A stretch of DNA of 64,000 nt from Methanomassiliicoccales archaeon (GCA_004377185.1 SOIM01000020.1:1-64000); one strand, 5' to 3'. Numbered from the stretch's first letter, positions 8,919 to 17,650 are shown. Translations and numbers: made by a program. Notes: a model not told the origin generated them from the letters alone.

Positions 8919-8926
8919 GTATAAAG
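8919..8926 (-). promoter_or_regulatory. TATA box of the SLC13-type transporter gene
   Basis: CTTTATAC on the minus strand, centred about 27 bases before the ATG at 8894. The spacing implies transcription starting at the ATG (leaderless). Confidence 0.5.
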
Positions 8927-9038
8927 ACTACCTAATCGGTATCCTGTCAACGGGTCGGATTCGGATCGATTGATTTGGCATTGAGAAAGATTTTAATAAC
9001 CAAGCCATAATTACCGTAAGTCCCAAGGGGGCAGAGGA

Positions 9039-9272
9039 ATGGCAAAGAAACTGGCTCTTGTGGTCTTGGAAGATTGCATTGGATGTGAGGCTTGCGTGGC
9101 CGCATGCCCCACTGGTGCCATGGAGATGAACGAGGACGACCTAGCAATAAGCGATTCAAACCTCTGTGACGGAGAGGAAAAATGCGGGGAGTGCGCACCC
9201 GTCTGTCCTGTCGAGTGCGTTCTGTACGTGGAAGAGGATGACGAGCGCCTGCACTGGGCGGAGAAGTCCTAG
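9039..9272 (+). CDS. 2[4Fe-4S] ferredoxin
   Basis: Two cluster motifs are visible in 77 residues: CIGCEACVAACP near the start and a second with a short insertion, CDGEEKCGECAPVCP, the Alvin-type arrangement with an extended second motif. The protein is very acidic. A strong AGAGGA lies right before the ATG and a TATA-like TTTAATAA is about 45 bases upstream. It could be the electron acceptor for the Hdr/Mvh complexes encoded further along. Confidence 0.93.
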   Translation: MAKKLALVVLEDCIGCEACVAACPTGAMEMNEDDLAISDSNLCDGEEKCGECAPVCPVECVLYVEEDDERLHWAEKS

Positions 9273-9437
9273 TCCCTTGTCTTCAGTTTTCTGAGCCCTT
9301 TTGCAGTGGTTTGAAATACGTTCAAAACCCCCCTTTTCGGGGTCGTCTCAGTAGTTCCTATAGCCAGTGCTTCAATTCTCACTTCTTCTGTTCCGTGAGC
9401 CAGACGTATTATCGATTCTGATAACGACAACTGTGCC

Positions 9438-9472
9438 TTTTATATCCACTGGATAGGCAAACCTATGCAGTG
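9438..9472 (+). promoter_or_regulatory. TATA box with overlapping operator-like dyad
   Basis: TTTTATAT (9438-9445) is followed immediately by an 11-bp inverted repeat with one mismatch (9447-9457 and 9462-9472, loop CAAA). The dyad fills the space between the TATA box and the predicted start near 9468, the usual position for an archaeal repressor site. It lies 165 bases before the leuC-type gene. Confidence 0.45.
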
Positions 9473-9636
9473 AAGGGATACTGAAAACGATTCCCGGGAG
9501 GTTACCCTGAAACCTCTTACGTCTCTGATACACGCGACCTCGGAGGCATCACACTCACGATTACCCCCCTCCCCCTTTTTTTTTGTTTTGCAACACTTTC
9601 ATAAGCATCCTTGTGTTTTTCCGTTGGGGAATAGTC
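9473..9636 (+). other. Non-coding leader or separate small transcript before leuC-type gene
   Basis: The gene-free stretch 9273-9636 also holds, after the dyad, a 6-bp hairpin (9498-9503 with 9511-9516) and a pyrimidine tract ending in nine T (9576-9584) that would stop an archaeal polymerase. A second, weak TATA-like TTTCATAAG lies near 9598. A transcript of about 120 bases from the 9438 promoter to the T-run would therefore be separate from the dehydratase mRNA. I see no known RNA family in it. 9273-9435 holds only a small C4/G4 hairpin after the ferredoxin and a short TTTGAA/TTCAAA repeat. Confidence 0.3.
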
Positions 9637-10893
9637 ATGGGGAGCACAATCATTGAGAAGATCATCGCGAGGTCAACAGGAAGGGAGGTTGTTACCCCAA
9701 ATGAGAGGGTCTGGGTGGATGTTGACCTTGCGGTCGTCAGGGATTTTGGTGGACCAAACGTCATACTTGAGTATGAGAAGGATTTCGGAGATCAGAAGGT
9801 GCACGATCCGGACAAGATCGCGATTACGTTCGATCTCCATGTCCCAGCCAAAGATGAGAAGGTTGCCCAGAACCAGAAGATCTGTCGCGATTTCGCAATG
9901 AAGCAAGGTATCAAGAATCTCTTCGACGTGGGAAGCGGGATAGGCCAGCACGTGTTGCTTGAGAATGGTCTGGTCAATGCGGGCGACGTGATTGTGGGGA
10001 CGGACAGCCACATGAATCTTCTGGGTTGTGCGAATTCCTTTTCCAGCGGAGTAGGAACAACGGATATCGTAGCTACCTGGGCTCAAGGAAAGCTCTGGTT
10101 CAAAGTCCCAAGAACCATCAAGATCTCACTGGAGGGGAATCTCGAGAAGCCCACCTCAGCCAAGGATGTCATCCTGCATATCTTAAAGAATGTCGGATGC
10201 GAAGGTGCGCTATACAGATCGGTGGAAATATGCGGACCCACTCTGGAAAACATGAGCCTGAGCGAGAGGATAACCCTTACGAGCATGGTCACGGAAATGT
10301 CAGGGAAGGCCGCTTTCACACCTCCGCACAGGAAAGTCATGGACTTCCTGGAGAGAAGAACAAAGAAGGAGCAAGATGCGATTTTTCCGGATGAGGATGC
10401 ACAATACGTGGAAGAGTTCGACTTTGAAGTGGGCAATCTTGAGCCCCAGATTGCGTGTCCTGACTCACCGGACAACGTCAAGCCAGTCAGCGAGGTGGAA
10501 GGTACCCCAATAGATGAGGTTTTCATTGGTTCATGCACGAACGGGCGGTATGAGGACCTGTACGAGGCCGCGCAGATTCTGAAGAAGAATAAGGTGGCGG
10601 ATGGTGTGAGATTGATTGTGTTGCCCTCGACTGCGGAAGTGGCCAGAGCTGCTCTTGACAACGGTCTCTACCAGATTTTCTTTGAAGCCGGTGCAGTCGT
10701 ACCCAACCCGAGTTGTGGTCTGTGCACTACCGGCCATCATGGCATTCTTGCACGGGGAGAGGTTCTAGTGTCAACTTCCAACAGGAACTTCCCCGGGAAG
10801 GTTGGAAAGGGTGGGAAGGTCTATTTGGCCTCACCGGCAACGGCGGCTGCGTCATCTATCAAGGGTAAAATCACCTCGCCAGGAGGTCTCTGA
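9637..10893 (+). CDS. leuC: Aconitase-superfamily dehydratase large subunit (LeuC-type), copy 1
   Basis: The 418-residue protein is a LeuC/HacA-type large subunit. The [4Fe-4S] ligands are Cys300 (GSCTNGRYEDL), Cys359 and Cys362 (SCGLCTTGHHG). The family isomerises 3-isopropylmalate, homocitrate or citrate through a dehydrated intermediate. The start is MGSTIIEK at 9637, which aligns with the second copy; an upstream ATG in the T-rich leader only adds unrelated residues. The small subunit begins directly at the stop. It is divergent from the SucC-SucD-citryl-lyase operon, so it may handle citrate rather than isopropylmalate; no leuA is nearby. Confidence 0.88.
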   Translation: MGSTIIEKIIARSTGREVVTPNERVWVDVDLAVVRDFGGPNVILEYEKDFGDQKVHDPDKIAITFDLHVPAKDEKVAQNQKICRDFAMKQGIKNLFDVGSGIGQHVLLENGLVNAGDVIVGTDSHMNLLGCANSFSSGVGTTDIVATWAQGKLWFKVPRTIKISLEGNLEKPTSAKDVILHILKNVGCEGALYRSVEICGPTLENMSLSERITLTSMVTEMSGKAAFTPPHRKVMDFLERRTKKEQDAIFPDEDAQYVEEFDFEVGNLEPQIACPDSPDNVKPVSEVEGTPIDEVFIGSCTNGRYEDLYEAAQILKKNKVADGVRLIVLPSTAEVARAALDNGLYQIFFEAGAVVPNPSCGLCTTGHHGILARGEVLVSTSNRNFPGKVGKGGKVYLASPATAAASSIKGKITSPGGL

Positions 10894-11385
10894 ATGAAGG
10901 GAAAAGCTTGGGTTATAGGAGATAACATAGACACAGATCAGATCTACCCTGGCAAGTATCTTCCATTGACAGACATCAAGGAGATGGCGAAACACGCATT
11001 GGAAGGGATTGAAGGATTGGAGGACTTCTCCCAACGTGTGGAGAAAGGAGATTTCGTCGTGGCCGGGAAGAACTTCGGTTGCGGATCGAGTAGAGAACAC
11101 GCAGCCGTATGCCTGAGAGAAGCTGGTGTGGCAATGGTCATGGCCGAATCCTTCGCGAGAATATACTACCGGAACACTGTCAATATTGGCTATCCTGTAT
11201 TGGAGTGCGAGGAAATCACGAAGAAAGTGAATGATGGTGACATTCTGGAAGTCGACCCTGAGAGTGGAATCATCAAGAACGAAAGAACCGGAGAAACGAT
11301 CCAGGCCCTTCCTCTATCAGGTTTGGAGAGAGAGATAAGCGATGCCGGAGGGTTGCTTCAGTACATCAAGAAGAATACTGAGTAG
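10894..11385 (+). CDS. leuD: Aconitase-superfamily dehydratase small subunit (LeuD-type), copy 1
   Basis: The 163-residue swivelling-domain protein starts MKGKAWVIGDNIDTDQIYPG and contains the substrate-binding FGCGSSREHA loop. The specificity loop after GKYL reads YLPL; neither this nor the YLAL of the second copy matches the Arg-containing loop I recall for methanogen homoaconitase, so the substrate is open. The start follows the large-subunit stop without a gap. The last 20 bases overlap the end of the HD-domain gene on the other strand. Confidence 0.87.
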   Translation: MKGKAWVIGDNIDTDQIYPGKYLPLTDIKEMAKHALEGIEGLEDFSQRVEKGDFVVAGKNFGCGSSREHAAVCLREAGVAMVMAESFARIYYRNTVNIGYPVLECEEITKKVNDGDILEVDPESGIIKNERTGETIQALPLSGLEREISDAGGLLQYIKKNTE

Positions 11386-11896
11386 CCTTGACAATGTGGA
11401 AGTAAGTGAAGTCAGCGTGATGGATGATTATTGCCTCGTTACACCTCCAACCATGATCTCCCTCCTTTGAATGACCAGCGATGATGTTGACGACCTTATC
11501 GCCCAGACCGAATTTCTTGGCAAGTATCGCTCCTGAGATTGGATGTCTCAGATGCTTGCCGTATTCTGATTTGACCACTTTTCCCTCCTTCGTGGTGTAC
11601 TCGAGAAGCTTGCCTACGTCGTGTAGAAGTCCTCCGGCTATTAGGGCATCCATATCGATTTCGAATCCACCCTCTTTCATGATCTTGCCGGATTCGATTG
11701 CCATCTTGGTTACGGCGCGCACGTGGTCGACGTAGCCGAGCTCTGTTTCCACAAGCAAAGAGAAAGGTATGGACTTCAGGTCCGTCCAGCCGCCTTCTTT
11801 CATGGCCTGGTCGTACACGTCCATCACTTTGCCTCGGATATCCTCATCCTGTATGAGTTCCAGTTCCGGGAAGATTTCCACCCAATGATGACTCAT
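11366..11896 (-). CDS. HD-domain phosphohydrolase-like protein
   Basis: The 176-residue protein shows HD signatures: His in VDHVRAV, LLHDVGK as the central His-Asp pair, and later H residues (HLRHPISG, AGHSKEG, IHHAD). HD enzymes hydrolyse phosphate esters of nucleotides and related compounds; the substrate here is unknown. It is last in the SucC-SucD-citryl-lyase operon, 18 bases after the lyase gene, so it may be co-expressed. Confidence 0.75.
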   Translation of the reverse strand: MSHHWVEIFPELELIQDEDIRGKVMDVYDQAMKEGGWTDLKSIPFSLLVETELGYVDHVRAVTKMAIESGKIMKEGGFEIDMDALIAGGLLHDVGKLLEYTTKEGKVVKSEYGKHLRHPISGAILAKKFGLGDKVVNIIAGHSKEGDHGWRCNEAIIIHHADFTYFHIVKATQYSS

Positions 11897-11914
11897 TCTA
11901 TCACTTCTCTTGAC

Positions 11915-12700
11915 CTATTCTCTGTACTCCTCTGGCAACGGTCTTTCCTCAGGTCCGTCGTACTCCTGTTCCTCGATGTTCATCCTTCTCATGGGACGTT
12001 CCCGGGTCATTTCCTCGTAGGCTTCCGCAACCAGGCCTCCTACCCTCCCGAGGAGGAACAGGGCCTTGCCCAGTTTGTGGTCGAAACCCATATCACACGC
12101 AACACCGGCCAGTGCGCCGTCCACGTTTATGGGTAACGATTTCCCTTTCTTCTCGAAATGTTCTTTGACCGCTTCCAGCAGAGCAACATGGTCTCCAGCA
12201 ATCTCCAACTCCTTGGCAAGCTTGAACAGCCTCTTCGTCCTGGGATCGTCCGTGTGGATTCGATGTCCGAGTCCCGGCATCCTTTTGCCTTTCTCTTTCA
12301 ACTCTCCCAGGAGTATCCTAGCCATTTCCTCTGGTGACTTGCTCTCTTCCTTCATTCTCTTGACCGCATCGTACAGTATCGCCATGCAGTTCTCTATTGC
12401 GCCTCCGTGCCAGTCCCCGACAGACAATAGACCACCTGCCACAGCTGTGGGCAAGGGTACTCCCGAGGATGCGATGGCCCTCGCAACCAAGCACGTTGGC
12501 GGTGTCAGTCCGTGGTCAATGCCAGAGACGAGCATGGTGTCTATCATCTTCCCTTCCTTCTTGCCCGGGAGCTCCCCCTTCAGGAGCAGATATATCACAT
12601 GGCTGTAGGGAACGTTCCCCATCAGTTCGTCCTGTCTGTACCCCTTCGTAACCAGTTTGTTCGGTTCTACCCTCGTTATTGAAGTCTTAACCATTCTCAA
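11915..12700 (-). CDS. Short citrate-synthase-family protein, citryl-CoA lyase-like
   Basis: Only 261 residues, it lacks the first 100 or so of ordinary citrate synthase but keeps the three catalytic positions: His in WHGGAIEN, His in LGHRIHTDDPR and Asp in INVDGALAGV. NVDG followed by a small-residue stretch and FLLGRVGGL resembles the C-terminal lyase domain of ATP citrate lyase (NVDGLIG, VLGRSMGFIGH) more than citrate synthase, which has NVDFYSG. Citryl-CoA lyase splits citryl-CoA into acetyl-CoA and oxaloacetate. Co-transcription with SucC- and SucD-like subunits gives the three modules of ATP citrate lyase as separate genes. A short citrate synthase running forward is the alternative. 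Confidence 0.75.
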   Translation of the reverse strand: MRMVKTSITRVEPNKLVTKGYRQDELMGNVPYSHVIYLLLKGELPGKKEGKMIDTMLVSGIDHGLTPPTCLVARAIASSGVPLPTAVAGGLLSVGDWHGGAIENCMAILYDAVKRMKEESKSPEEMARILLGELKEKGKRMPGLGHRIHTDDPRTKRLFKLAKELEIAGDHVALLEAVKEHFEKKGKSLPINVDGALAGVACDMGFDHKLGKALFLLGRVGGLVAEAYEEMTRERPMRRMNIEEQEYDGPEERPLPEEYRE

Positions 12701-12706
12701 TCCTCC

Positions 12707-13579
12707 TCACGCCTTACCAATCCTCTCCTCCAATAGCTTTGGAATATCTGAGAACTTCTTTGCGATTGGGACGCCAGCATCGCTCAAGGCCTTCACCTTG
12801 CTCTCCGCAGTTCCCATTCCTTTCTCAACAATGGCTCCTGCATGCCCCATCCTCTTCCCAGGGGGGGCATACAATCCAGCAATGAACGCAATCACTGGCT
12901 TCTTGATCTCTGACATGTGCTGGGAAGCAATCTCTTCATAGAGTCCGCCTATCTCACCAGCCATCACCATAGCCTCCGTCTCAGGATCGTTGTCAAACAA
13001 CCTGAGGATGTCCTCGAAATTGGATCCCAGAATCGGATCTCCACCCAGACCCACGCAGGTTGTCTCACCGTAACCCGAGTGAGTGAGAGTGTCCGCCAGA
13101 TAGTAGGTTATTGCACCGCTCCTTGCGACCGTTCCGACCCTTCCCTCCGAGAATGCTATTGGGGGCATTATTCCCACGTTCGCTTTTCCAGGGCTCACCA
13201 CGCCGGGGCTGTTGCCACCCACCACGGTTGCCCCCGCCTTTCCCGCTTTGTGCCTAACTTCCAACATGTCATGGATGGGTATTCTCTCCGGAACCAGGAT
13301 GATCCTCTTGAGTCCTTCGTCCAAACACTCCATAACTGCGTCCGCCGCAAACCTCGCAGGAACGAACACAACGCTGACATCCGGATTCTCCCCCATGACG
13401 CACCCATGGACGGTGTCATAGACGGGAACCCCTTCCACCTCCTGTCCGCCCTTGCCAGGGGTCACACCCCCTACGATATTGGTTCCATACTCGATCATGT
13501 TCTTGGTGTGGAACTTGCCCGCGCCGCCCGTTATTCCTTGGACCAAAACCCTGCTCTTGTCATCAACGATTATCGCCAT
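12707..13579 (-). CDS. sucD: SucD-like acyl-CoA synthetase alpha subunit (ADP/GDP-forming type)
   Basis: The 290-residue protein aligns along its length with succinyl-CoA synthetase alpha. It has the N-terminal CoA-binding fold (VLVQGITGGAGKFHT), the ARSGAITY loop, GGDPILGSNF, MAGEIGG and the phosphorylated His in RMGHAGAIV. It differs where SucD usually has GPNCPG, reading GGNSPGVVSPG. The start lies three bases after the SucC-like stop. It may be a succinyl-CoA or citryl-CoA synthetase subunit; sequence alone does not settle which. Confidence 0.85.
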   Translation of the reverse strand: MAIIVDDKSRVLVQGITGGAGKFHTKNMIEYGTNIVGGVTPGKGGQEVEGVPVYDTVHGCVMGENPDVSVVFVPARFAADAVMECLDEGLKRIILVPERIPIHDMLEVRHKAGKAGATVVGGNSPGVVSPGKANVGIMPPIAFSEGRVGTVARSGAITYYLADTLTHSGYGETTCVGLGGDPILGSNFEDILRLFDNDPETEAMVMAGEIGGLYEEIASQHMSEIKKPVIAFIAGLYAPPGKRMGHAGAIVEKGMGTAESKVKALSDAGVPIAKKFSDIPKLLEERIGKA

Positions 13580-13582
13580 CTC

Positions 13583-14776
13583 TCACCCTCCTGCCTCTTC
13601 CCTTGCAACCTCGACCGCCCTCTTCGCCACCTCCTCGATGGGCGTATCGATCCCGAAAACCTCTATCTTCTCGAACAACTCCGGGCGCTCTTTCTTGGCG
13701 TTCTCCAGTATCTCCATGCCCTCCTTCCACTTGTTCCCGGTCATTCTCATTATCATTGGTTTCTTGGTGCCCTTGGCCTCGAGGAATATCATCACCCCCT
13801 TCGCGAAATCATCGCATCTTGAGATACCTCCGAAGCGTGCACCGAAGATGGTCACAACGTTGGGATTGTCAACCAGCAGGTCCAGCATCTTGGCGATTCT
13901 TTCTGGGGTTGGACCTCCTCCGCTGTCCATGAAGTTGGCAGGCTCACCGCCCAACTGCTTGACCAGATCTATGGATGCTATGCCGAACCCCGCTCCACCT
14001 GGGAACATCCCTATGTTTCCGTCCAGGTCCAGGTAGGGAATTCCTTCCGCCTGGGCCAGCTTCTCCCTCTCCGTGAGCTCGGAGACGTCATGTCTCATGG
14101 AAATGCCTTTTTCCTTCAACTCAGGATGCCTGAAGAGCGAGTCATCGTCGAGGATGAGCTTGGCGTCCGCAGCGTACACCGATTCACCCGAAACGATCAG
14201 GGGATTGATTTCCGCGATTTTTGCATCATACTTCTTGAAGACCCCATACAGTCTCTGCAATATCCCACCGACCTTGGATATCATCTTCCCCTGCAAGCCT
14301 GCCGAACTGGCAAGCAGTCTCCCCTGGTATGACCTGAGCTTATCATTCACATCTATGTGCAGTTTGTGGATCTTGTCAGGTTCTTCCTCTGCCACCTTCT
14401 CTATGTCCACCCCGCCCTCGCTTGACACAATCACAATAGGTTTGAATTCGAACCGGTCTATTGTCACCCCGATGTAGAGCTCCTTTTCAACCTCAACCTT
14501 CTTCTCAACCAGGACTGAATGTACTGGTGTGTCCTTGATTCTCAGTCCGAGAAGTCTGTTCGTGATTTCCTCCGTCTCCTCTGGGGAATCGGCGAATTCT
14601 ATTCCTCCGGCCTTCCCTCGTCCTCCTACTAGGACCTGCGCCTTTATGGCAACAGGGAACCCGATTTCTTCCGCAGCCGTTTTCGCCTCCTCTGCCGAAC
14701 GGGCTACCTTCCTAGGAGGAACAGGTATCTTGGCATTCTCAAAAATCTCCTTAGCTTCGTACTCATATAGCCTCAC
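13583..14776 (-). CDS. sucC: SucC-like acyl-CoA synthetase beta subunit (ATP-grasp)
   Basis: The N-terminal half is an ATP-grasp domain (LYEYEAKEIFENAKIPVPP, then IKAQVLVGGRGKAGG). The C-terminal half is the CoA-ligase fold with DLDGNIGMFPGGAGFG and GEPANFMDSGGGPT. Length (397) is typical. The loop where E. coli has NIFGGIVRCD reads IFGARFGGISRCDD, a variation near the active centre. The start is GTG at 14776; a TATA box centred near 14801 places the transcript start at that codon, so the operon may be leaderless. It heads the order SucC, SucD, citryl-lyase-like, HD. Confidence 0.87.
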   Translation of the reverse strand: MRLYEYEAKEIFENAKIPVPPRKVARSAEEAKTAAEEIGFPVAIKAQVLVGGRGKAGGIEFADSPEETEEITNRLLGLRIKDTPVHSVLVEKKVEVEKELYIGVTIDRFEFKPIVIVSSEGGVDIEKVAEEEPDKIHKLHIDVNDKLRSYQGRLLASSAGLQGKMISKVGGILQRLYGVFKKYDAKIAEINPLIVSGESVYAADAKLILDDDSLFRHPELKEKGISMRHDVSELTEREKLAQAEGIPYLDLDGNIGMFPGGAGFGIASIDLVKQLGGEPANFMDSGGGPTPERIAKMLDLLVDNPNVVTIFGARFGGISRCDDFAKGVMIFLEAKGTKKPMIMRMTGNKWKEGMEILENAKKERPELFEKIEVFGIDTPIEEVAKRAVEVAREEAGG

Positions 14777-14795
14777 GGAACCACCCTCGAAAGCC

Positions 14796-14806
14796 CTATA
14801 TATCTA
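14796..14806 (-). promoter_or_regulatory. TATA box of the SucC-SucD-citryl-lyase operon
   Basis: AGATATATAGG on the minus strand, centred 25 bases upstream of the GTG at 14776. It is the only promoter-like element between this gene and the M14 peptidase stop. Confidence 0.5.
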
Positions 14807-14828
14807 GGTCTAAAAAATCTATCCGTTG

Positions 14829-17567
14829 CTACGGGTTGACAGTCCACACGGTATCCTGGGTGACGTAGATCCAATATCCCATCCCAGTTGTCACGTAGTC
14901 GGTGTCACTCAGTGCTCTCAAATGATAAGGAGAGAGGTCATCGAAACCCTCCAATCTCGAATAGCTCACACCGATGAGAGCATCAGCAACCGTCCGGTCC
15001 GTGAGGGAGGGATACCCCACCAGATTCCATCCCGCTTTGAGATTGATGTCGACAGAGCCCGGGATTGTTCCCGTCACGTCAAAGTACGTGTCCTCACTGA
15101 CATTGATCCACCATCCGTCCGAGATGTTGAGGGTCATTGCACTCTTCCATGCCTTAGAACTGGAAAACGACAACCATGACTCTGCATCTTCGTCATATTT
15201 CCAAAGCGAATCGTAGGAGGCCTGTATCATGGAGAGAACAGCGTCCGATGATTCGTCCGCGACGTACAAGGGATAGGAAACCAGGTTCAGTCCTTTCAGG
15301 AGAAAGACACGGTATCTGTTGGGGTCAATGTAGAAGGAGACATCCATGGAGTTGTTATAGGGGTACTCATCCGTTGAAAGGAATGATGTGGCTACGACCT
15401 TGAAGTGCCCACCTCTTCTGAACTTGTATTTCCATGAGACGTTGTCGCTCTCTCCCTGATTCAGTTGCACGGAAGTACTGGACAATACAGGTCCGTGAAT
15501 CAGGTCTTCCCTCGGGAACGACGCATTGACTCTTATGTCATCCAGGTACCATCCCAAGTCCACGACATGTTCATCCGAGCTGAATCTGAATCTCACCTTC
15601 ACATCTTCTTGCCCAATATATTCGGATAGGTCAAATGTGACCCTGGAGAAACTGGGAGATACCGGTCCGCTCCAACTCTGGAGAACATCCCAACTGCTGC
15701 CAACACCAGCCTCGACAACTGCGTAATCGTACGAAACCTCAGTCACAAGAACGTGGTAGAAGCTCAGATTGGCTCCACCTGCTCCTTTGAGGCTGAAAGG
15801 TGGAGATTGGAGTATTTGAAGTGTTTGATCAGAGTGCAAGCCGGTTGAATCATCCCCCATCCAGATGCTGTTGGCTCCGCTGTTCGAAACTCCGACCACA
15901 ATGTGCCAGGTGTCTTGAGACATCGCGCCATCATGATCAAAGACTGACCACCCCATCATCCCGCTTTCAAACCCTTGCGTAAGAATTGTCTGCTCCTCAA
16001 ATGGACCTATCTCCCAGATTTCCATGGTCACTCCGAATGGATTCTGTTGGTTCTGTCCGTGGTTCGTTGCTTGCGCTTGGATGGTGTAGTTGCCCATCGG
16101 ATAAGTCTGACCTTCCTCGAATGGAACGATACCAGAAATGCCTGCGTCATTGAGATAGGGCACATGGACTGTCATGGTTGCGGATGCGGAAGTGGACATA
16201 GACTGAGCTGTGACGCTCAATTCAAAATCGCCAGAAGGAGTGACCGCAGGAACCTTGACCCACACATCCACTGTTCTGTTGTCCCCCCTTGCTATGGACA
16301 GGGCACTCTGACTGAGGAATATGTCCCATCCTGGAGGTCCAGATCCCTGAAGGTCGTAAGTCTCGGGTTGACTTCCATCGTTCAAAACCTCGATCTGGAA
16401 GCTGAGGTTCTGTCCCCTATCGATCGTCTGTCGTTCGGGTGTGACGGAGAGCGAAACGTGAGAAATCACTTGGAAGGGATTGCCGGCAATCTCAATAAGG
16501 AAGAGAGCACCCCCGAGGTTGTCCTCGCAAACAGGAACAATCTTGTCCTCCCTCGGATGGAAACCATTGTAGGGCGAGGTGACTGCTGGACTGTTATCGC
16601 TGAAGGCAGGGTAGAGCTCCACCGTGAACGGATAGATGCCCATCTCGCCATACATCCAGTCTTCATCGCTTCCTGTGGTCAAGTACAACTGGCTACCCTT
16701 GATGGGAATGTATCTGTCCCTGGGAGACCCGGCCTTGTTGGTCATTCTGTCCGCCATTCCATTGCCTATGGTTGAGAAAAGCAGGTCGTCAGGAGAGGGA
16801 TTGAGGGTATTACCCCATGGATACAGTATGATTTGACCGGAAGAATGATAGGACAGGGAAAAGACAAAGTCATGCTGTAGGACAAGGTCCCTTATCGCCC
16901 TCGTTTCGTTCTCAGAGAATGCGGATTCGCCTCGATAGACTCTACTTGAAGGAATGTCACTGGCACCTGCCCCGCCCCACATGTAACCGTAATTTCTGTT
17001 TGGGTCCACGCCTCTCGAAGTGTCGAAGTTGAAGACCCTGTTCTTCCTCCAGTTCATGTACGCCGTTGGGTCGTCCTCTCCGTCAAAGGTCCTTCCGTCC
17101 GGATTGACCATTGGTATTATCCAGGTTTGTCTTTCGTCCACAAGATACTGAACGGTTGCATTCGTCTGATAGTTGTCTGTGAGGAAATTGATGGTGTAGA
17201 TAGGAACTTCTACACTCAACCATTCTCTTGCATGGTGCATCCCGTAGATTACGACTTCTGGCTCGTCTTCTTCTATCAACGGATTGTCCGAGATCTTGAC
17301 TGCCCAAAGGTCCCGATTCTCGTAGGTCTTTCCGATGCTTGTCAGGTAAACGATGTCGGAATGATCGGCTGCAATTTGGAAAAGCTCTGTCCTCATTTCG
17401 TCGTAGGTGTGGTAGGCTGTGGTGCCAGCGTTTGGTCCAGGCGGCTGAATCTCAGCAAAGAACTGGTCATTCGATTCGTCTTGGGGATTCGTCATGACTG
17501 ATGCACAGGAGAGATAAGGCAGGAGTAAAAAGGCAACTGAGAGGGAGGCGATCGTTCGGCTGTTCAT
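14829..17567 (-). CDS. Secreted M14 zinc carboxypeptidase with C-terminal repeat modules
   Basis: A signal peptide covers residues 1-22. The M14 catalytic domain (about 50-370) shows His112-x2-Glu115 (HHAREW) and His241 (LSYHSSGQ) as zinc ligands, the substrate-binding DPNRNYGYMWGG, and catalytic Glu317 (FTVELYP). Then follow an NPCBM/CARDB-like beta region, a MAM- or jellyroll-like domain (about 530-690) and a C-terminal module with GLNLVSYP and GWNLVGYPS repeats that ends in GYWIYVTQDTVW. That last module is shared with the M28 peptidase. Both enzymes probably act on extracellular protein. A Cys at 21 gives a possible lipobox. Confidence 0.92.
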   Translation of the reverse strand: MNSRTIASLSVAFLLLPYLSCASVMTNPQDESNDQFFAEIQPPGPNAGTTAYHTYDEMRTELFQIAADHSDIVYLTSIGKTYENRDLWAVKISDNPLIEEDEPEVVIYGMHHAREWLSVEVPIYTINFLTDNYQTNATVQYLVDERQTWIIPMVNPDGRTFDGEDDPTAYMNWRKNRVFNFDTSRGVDPNRNYGYMWGGAGASDIPSSRVYRGESAFSENETRAIRDLVLQHDFVFSLSYHSSGQIILYPWGNTLNPSPDDLLFSTIGNGMADRMTNKAGSPRDRYIPIKGSQLYLTTGSDEDWMYGEMGIYPFTVELYPAFSDNSPAVTSPYNGFHPREDKIVPVCEDNLGGALFLIEIAGNPFQVISHVSLSVTPERQTIDRGQNLSFQIEVLNDGSQPETYDLQGSGPPGWDIFLSQSALSIARGDNRTVDVWVKVPAVTPSGDFELSVTAQSMSTSASATMTVHVPYLNDAGISGIVPFEEGQTYPMGNYTIQAQATNHGQNQQNPFGVTMEIWEIGPFEEQTILTQGFESGMMGWSVFDHDGAMSQDTWHIVVGVSNSGANSIWMGDDSTGLHSDQTLQILQSPPFSLKGAGGANLSFYHVLVTEVSYDYAVVEAGVGSSWDVLQSWSGPVSPSFSRVTFDLSEYIGQEDVKVRFRFSSDEHVVDLGWYLDDIRVNASFPREDLIHGPVLSSTSVQLNQGESDNVSWKYKFRRGGHFKVVATSFLSTDEYPYNNSMDVSFYIDPNRYRVFLLKGLNLVSYPLYVADESSDAVLSMIQASYDSLWKYDEDAESWLSFSSSKAWKSAMTLNISDGWWINVSEDTYFDVTGTIPGSVDINLKAGWNLVGYPSLTDRTVADALIGVSYSRLEGFDDLSPYHLRALSDTDYVTTGMGYWIYVTQDTVWTVNP

Positions 17568-17582
17568 GTCTTCACTAGTGTG

Positions 17583-17597
17583 AATAGATATTCTATT
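17583..17597. promoter_or_regulatory. Perfect palindrome between M14 peptidase and leuC copy 2
   Basis: AATAGA-TAT-TCTATT is a perfect inverted repeat 16 bases upstream of the M14 start, at the predicted transcript start if AGTTTAAGAC near 17610 (minus strand) is its TATA element. It is a candidate repressor site for the peptidase; the divergent leuC-type gene is 80 bases away. Confidence 0.35.
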
Positions 17598-17640
17598 GTA
17601 TGTCTTAAACTCTTTTGCAATTTCTCCAAAGACCGTCTTA

Positions 17641-17650
17641 AGCTTTAATA
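17641..17650 (+). promoter_or_regulatory. TATA box of the second leuC/leuD/idh operon
   Basis: GCTTTAATAA is centred about 32 bases before the ATG at 17679, predicting a leader of only a few bases. Confidence 0.45.
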
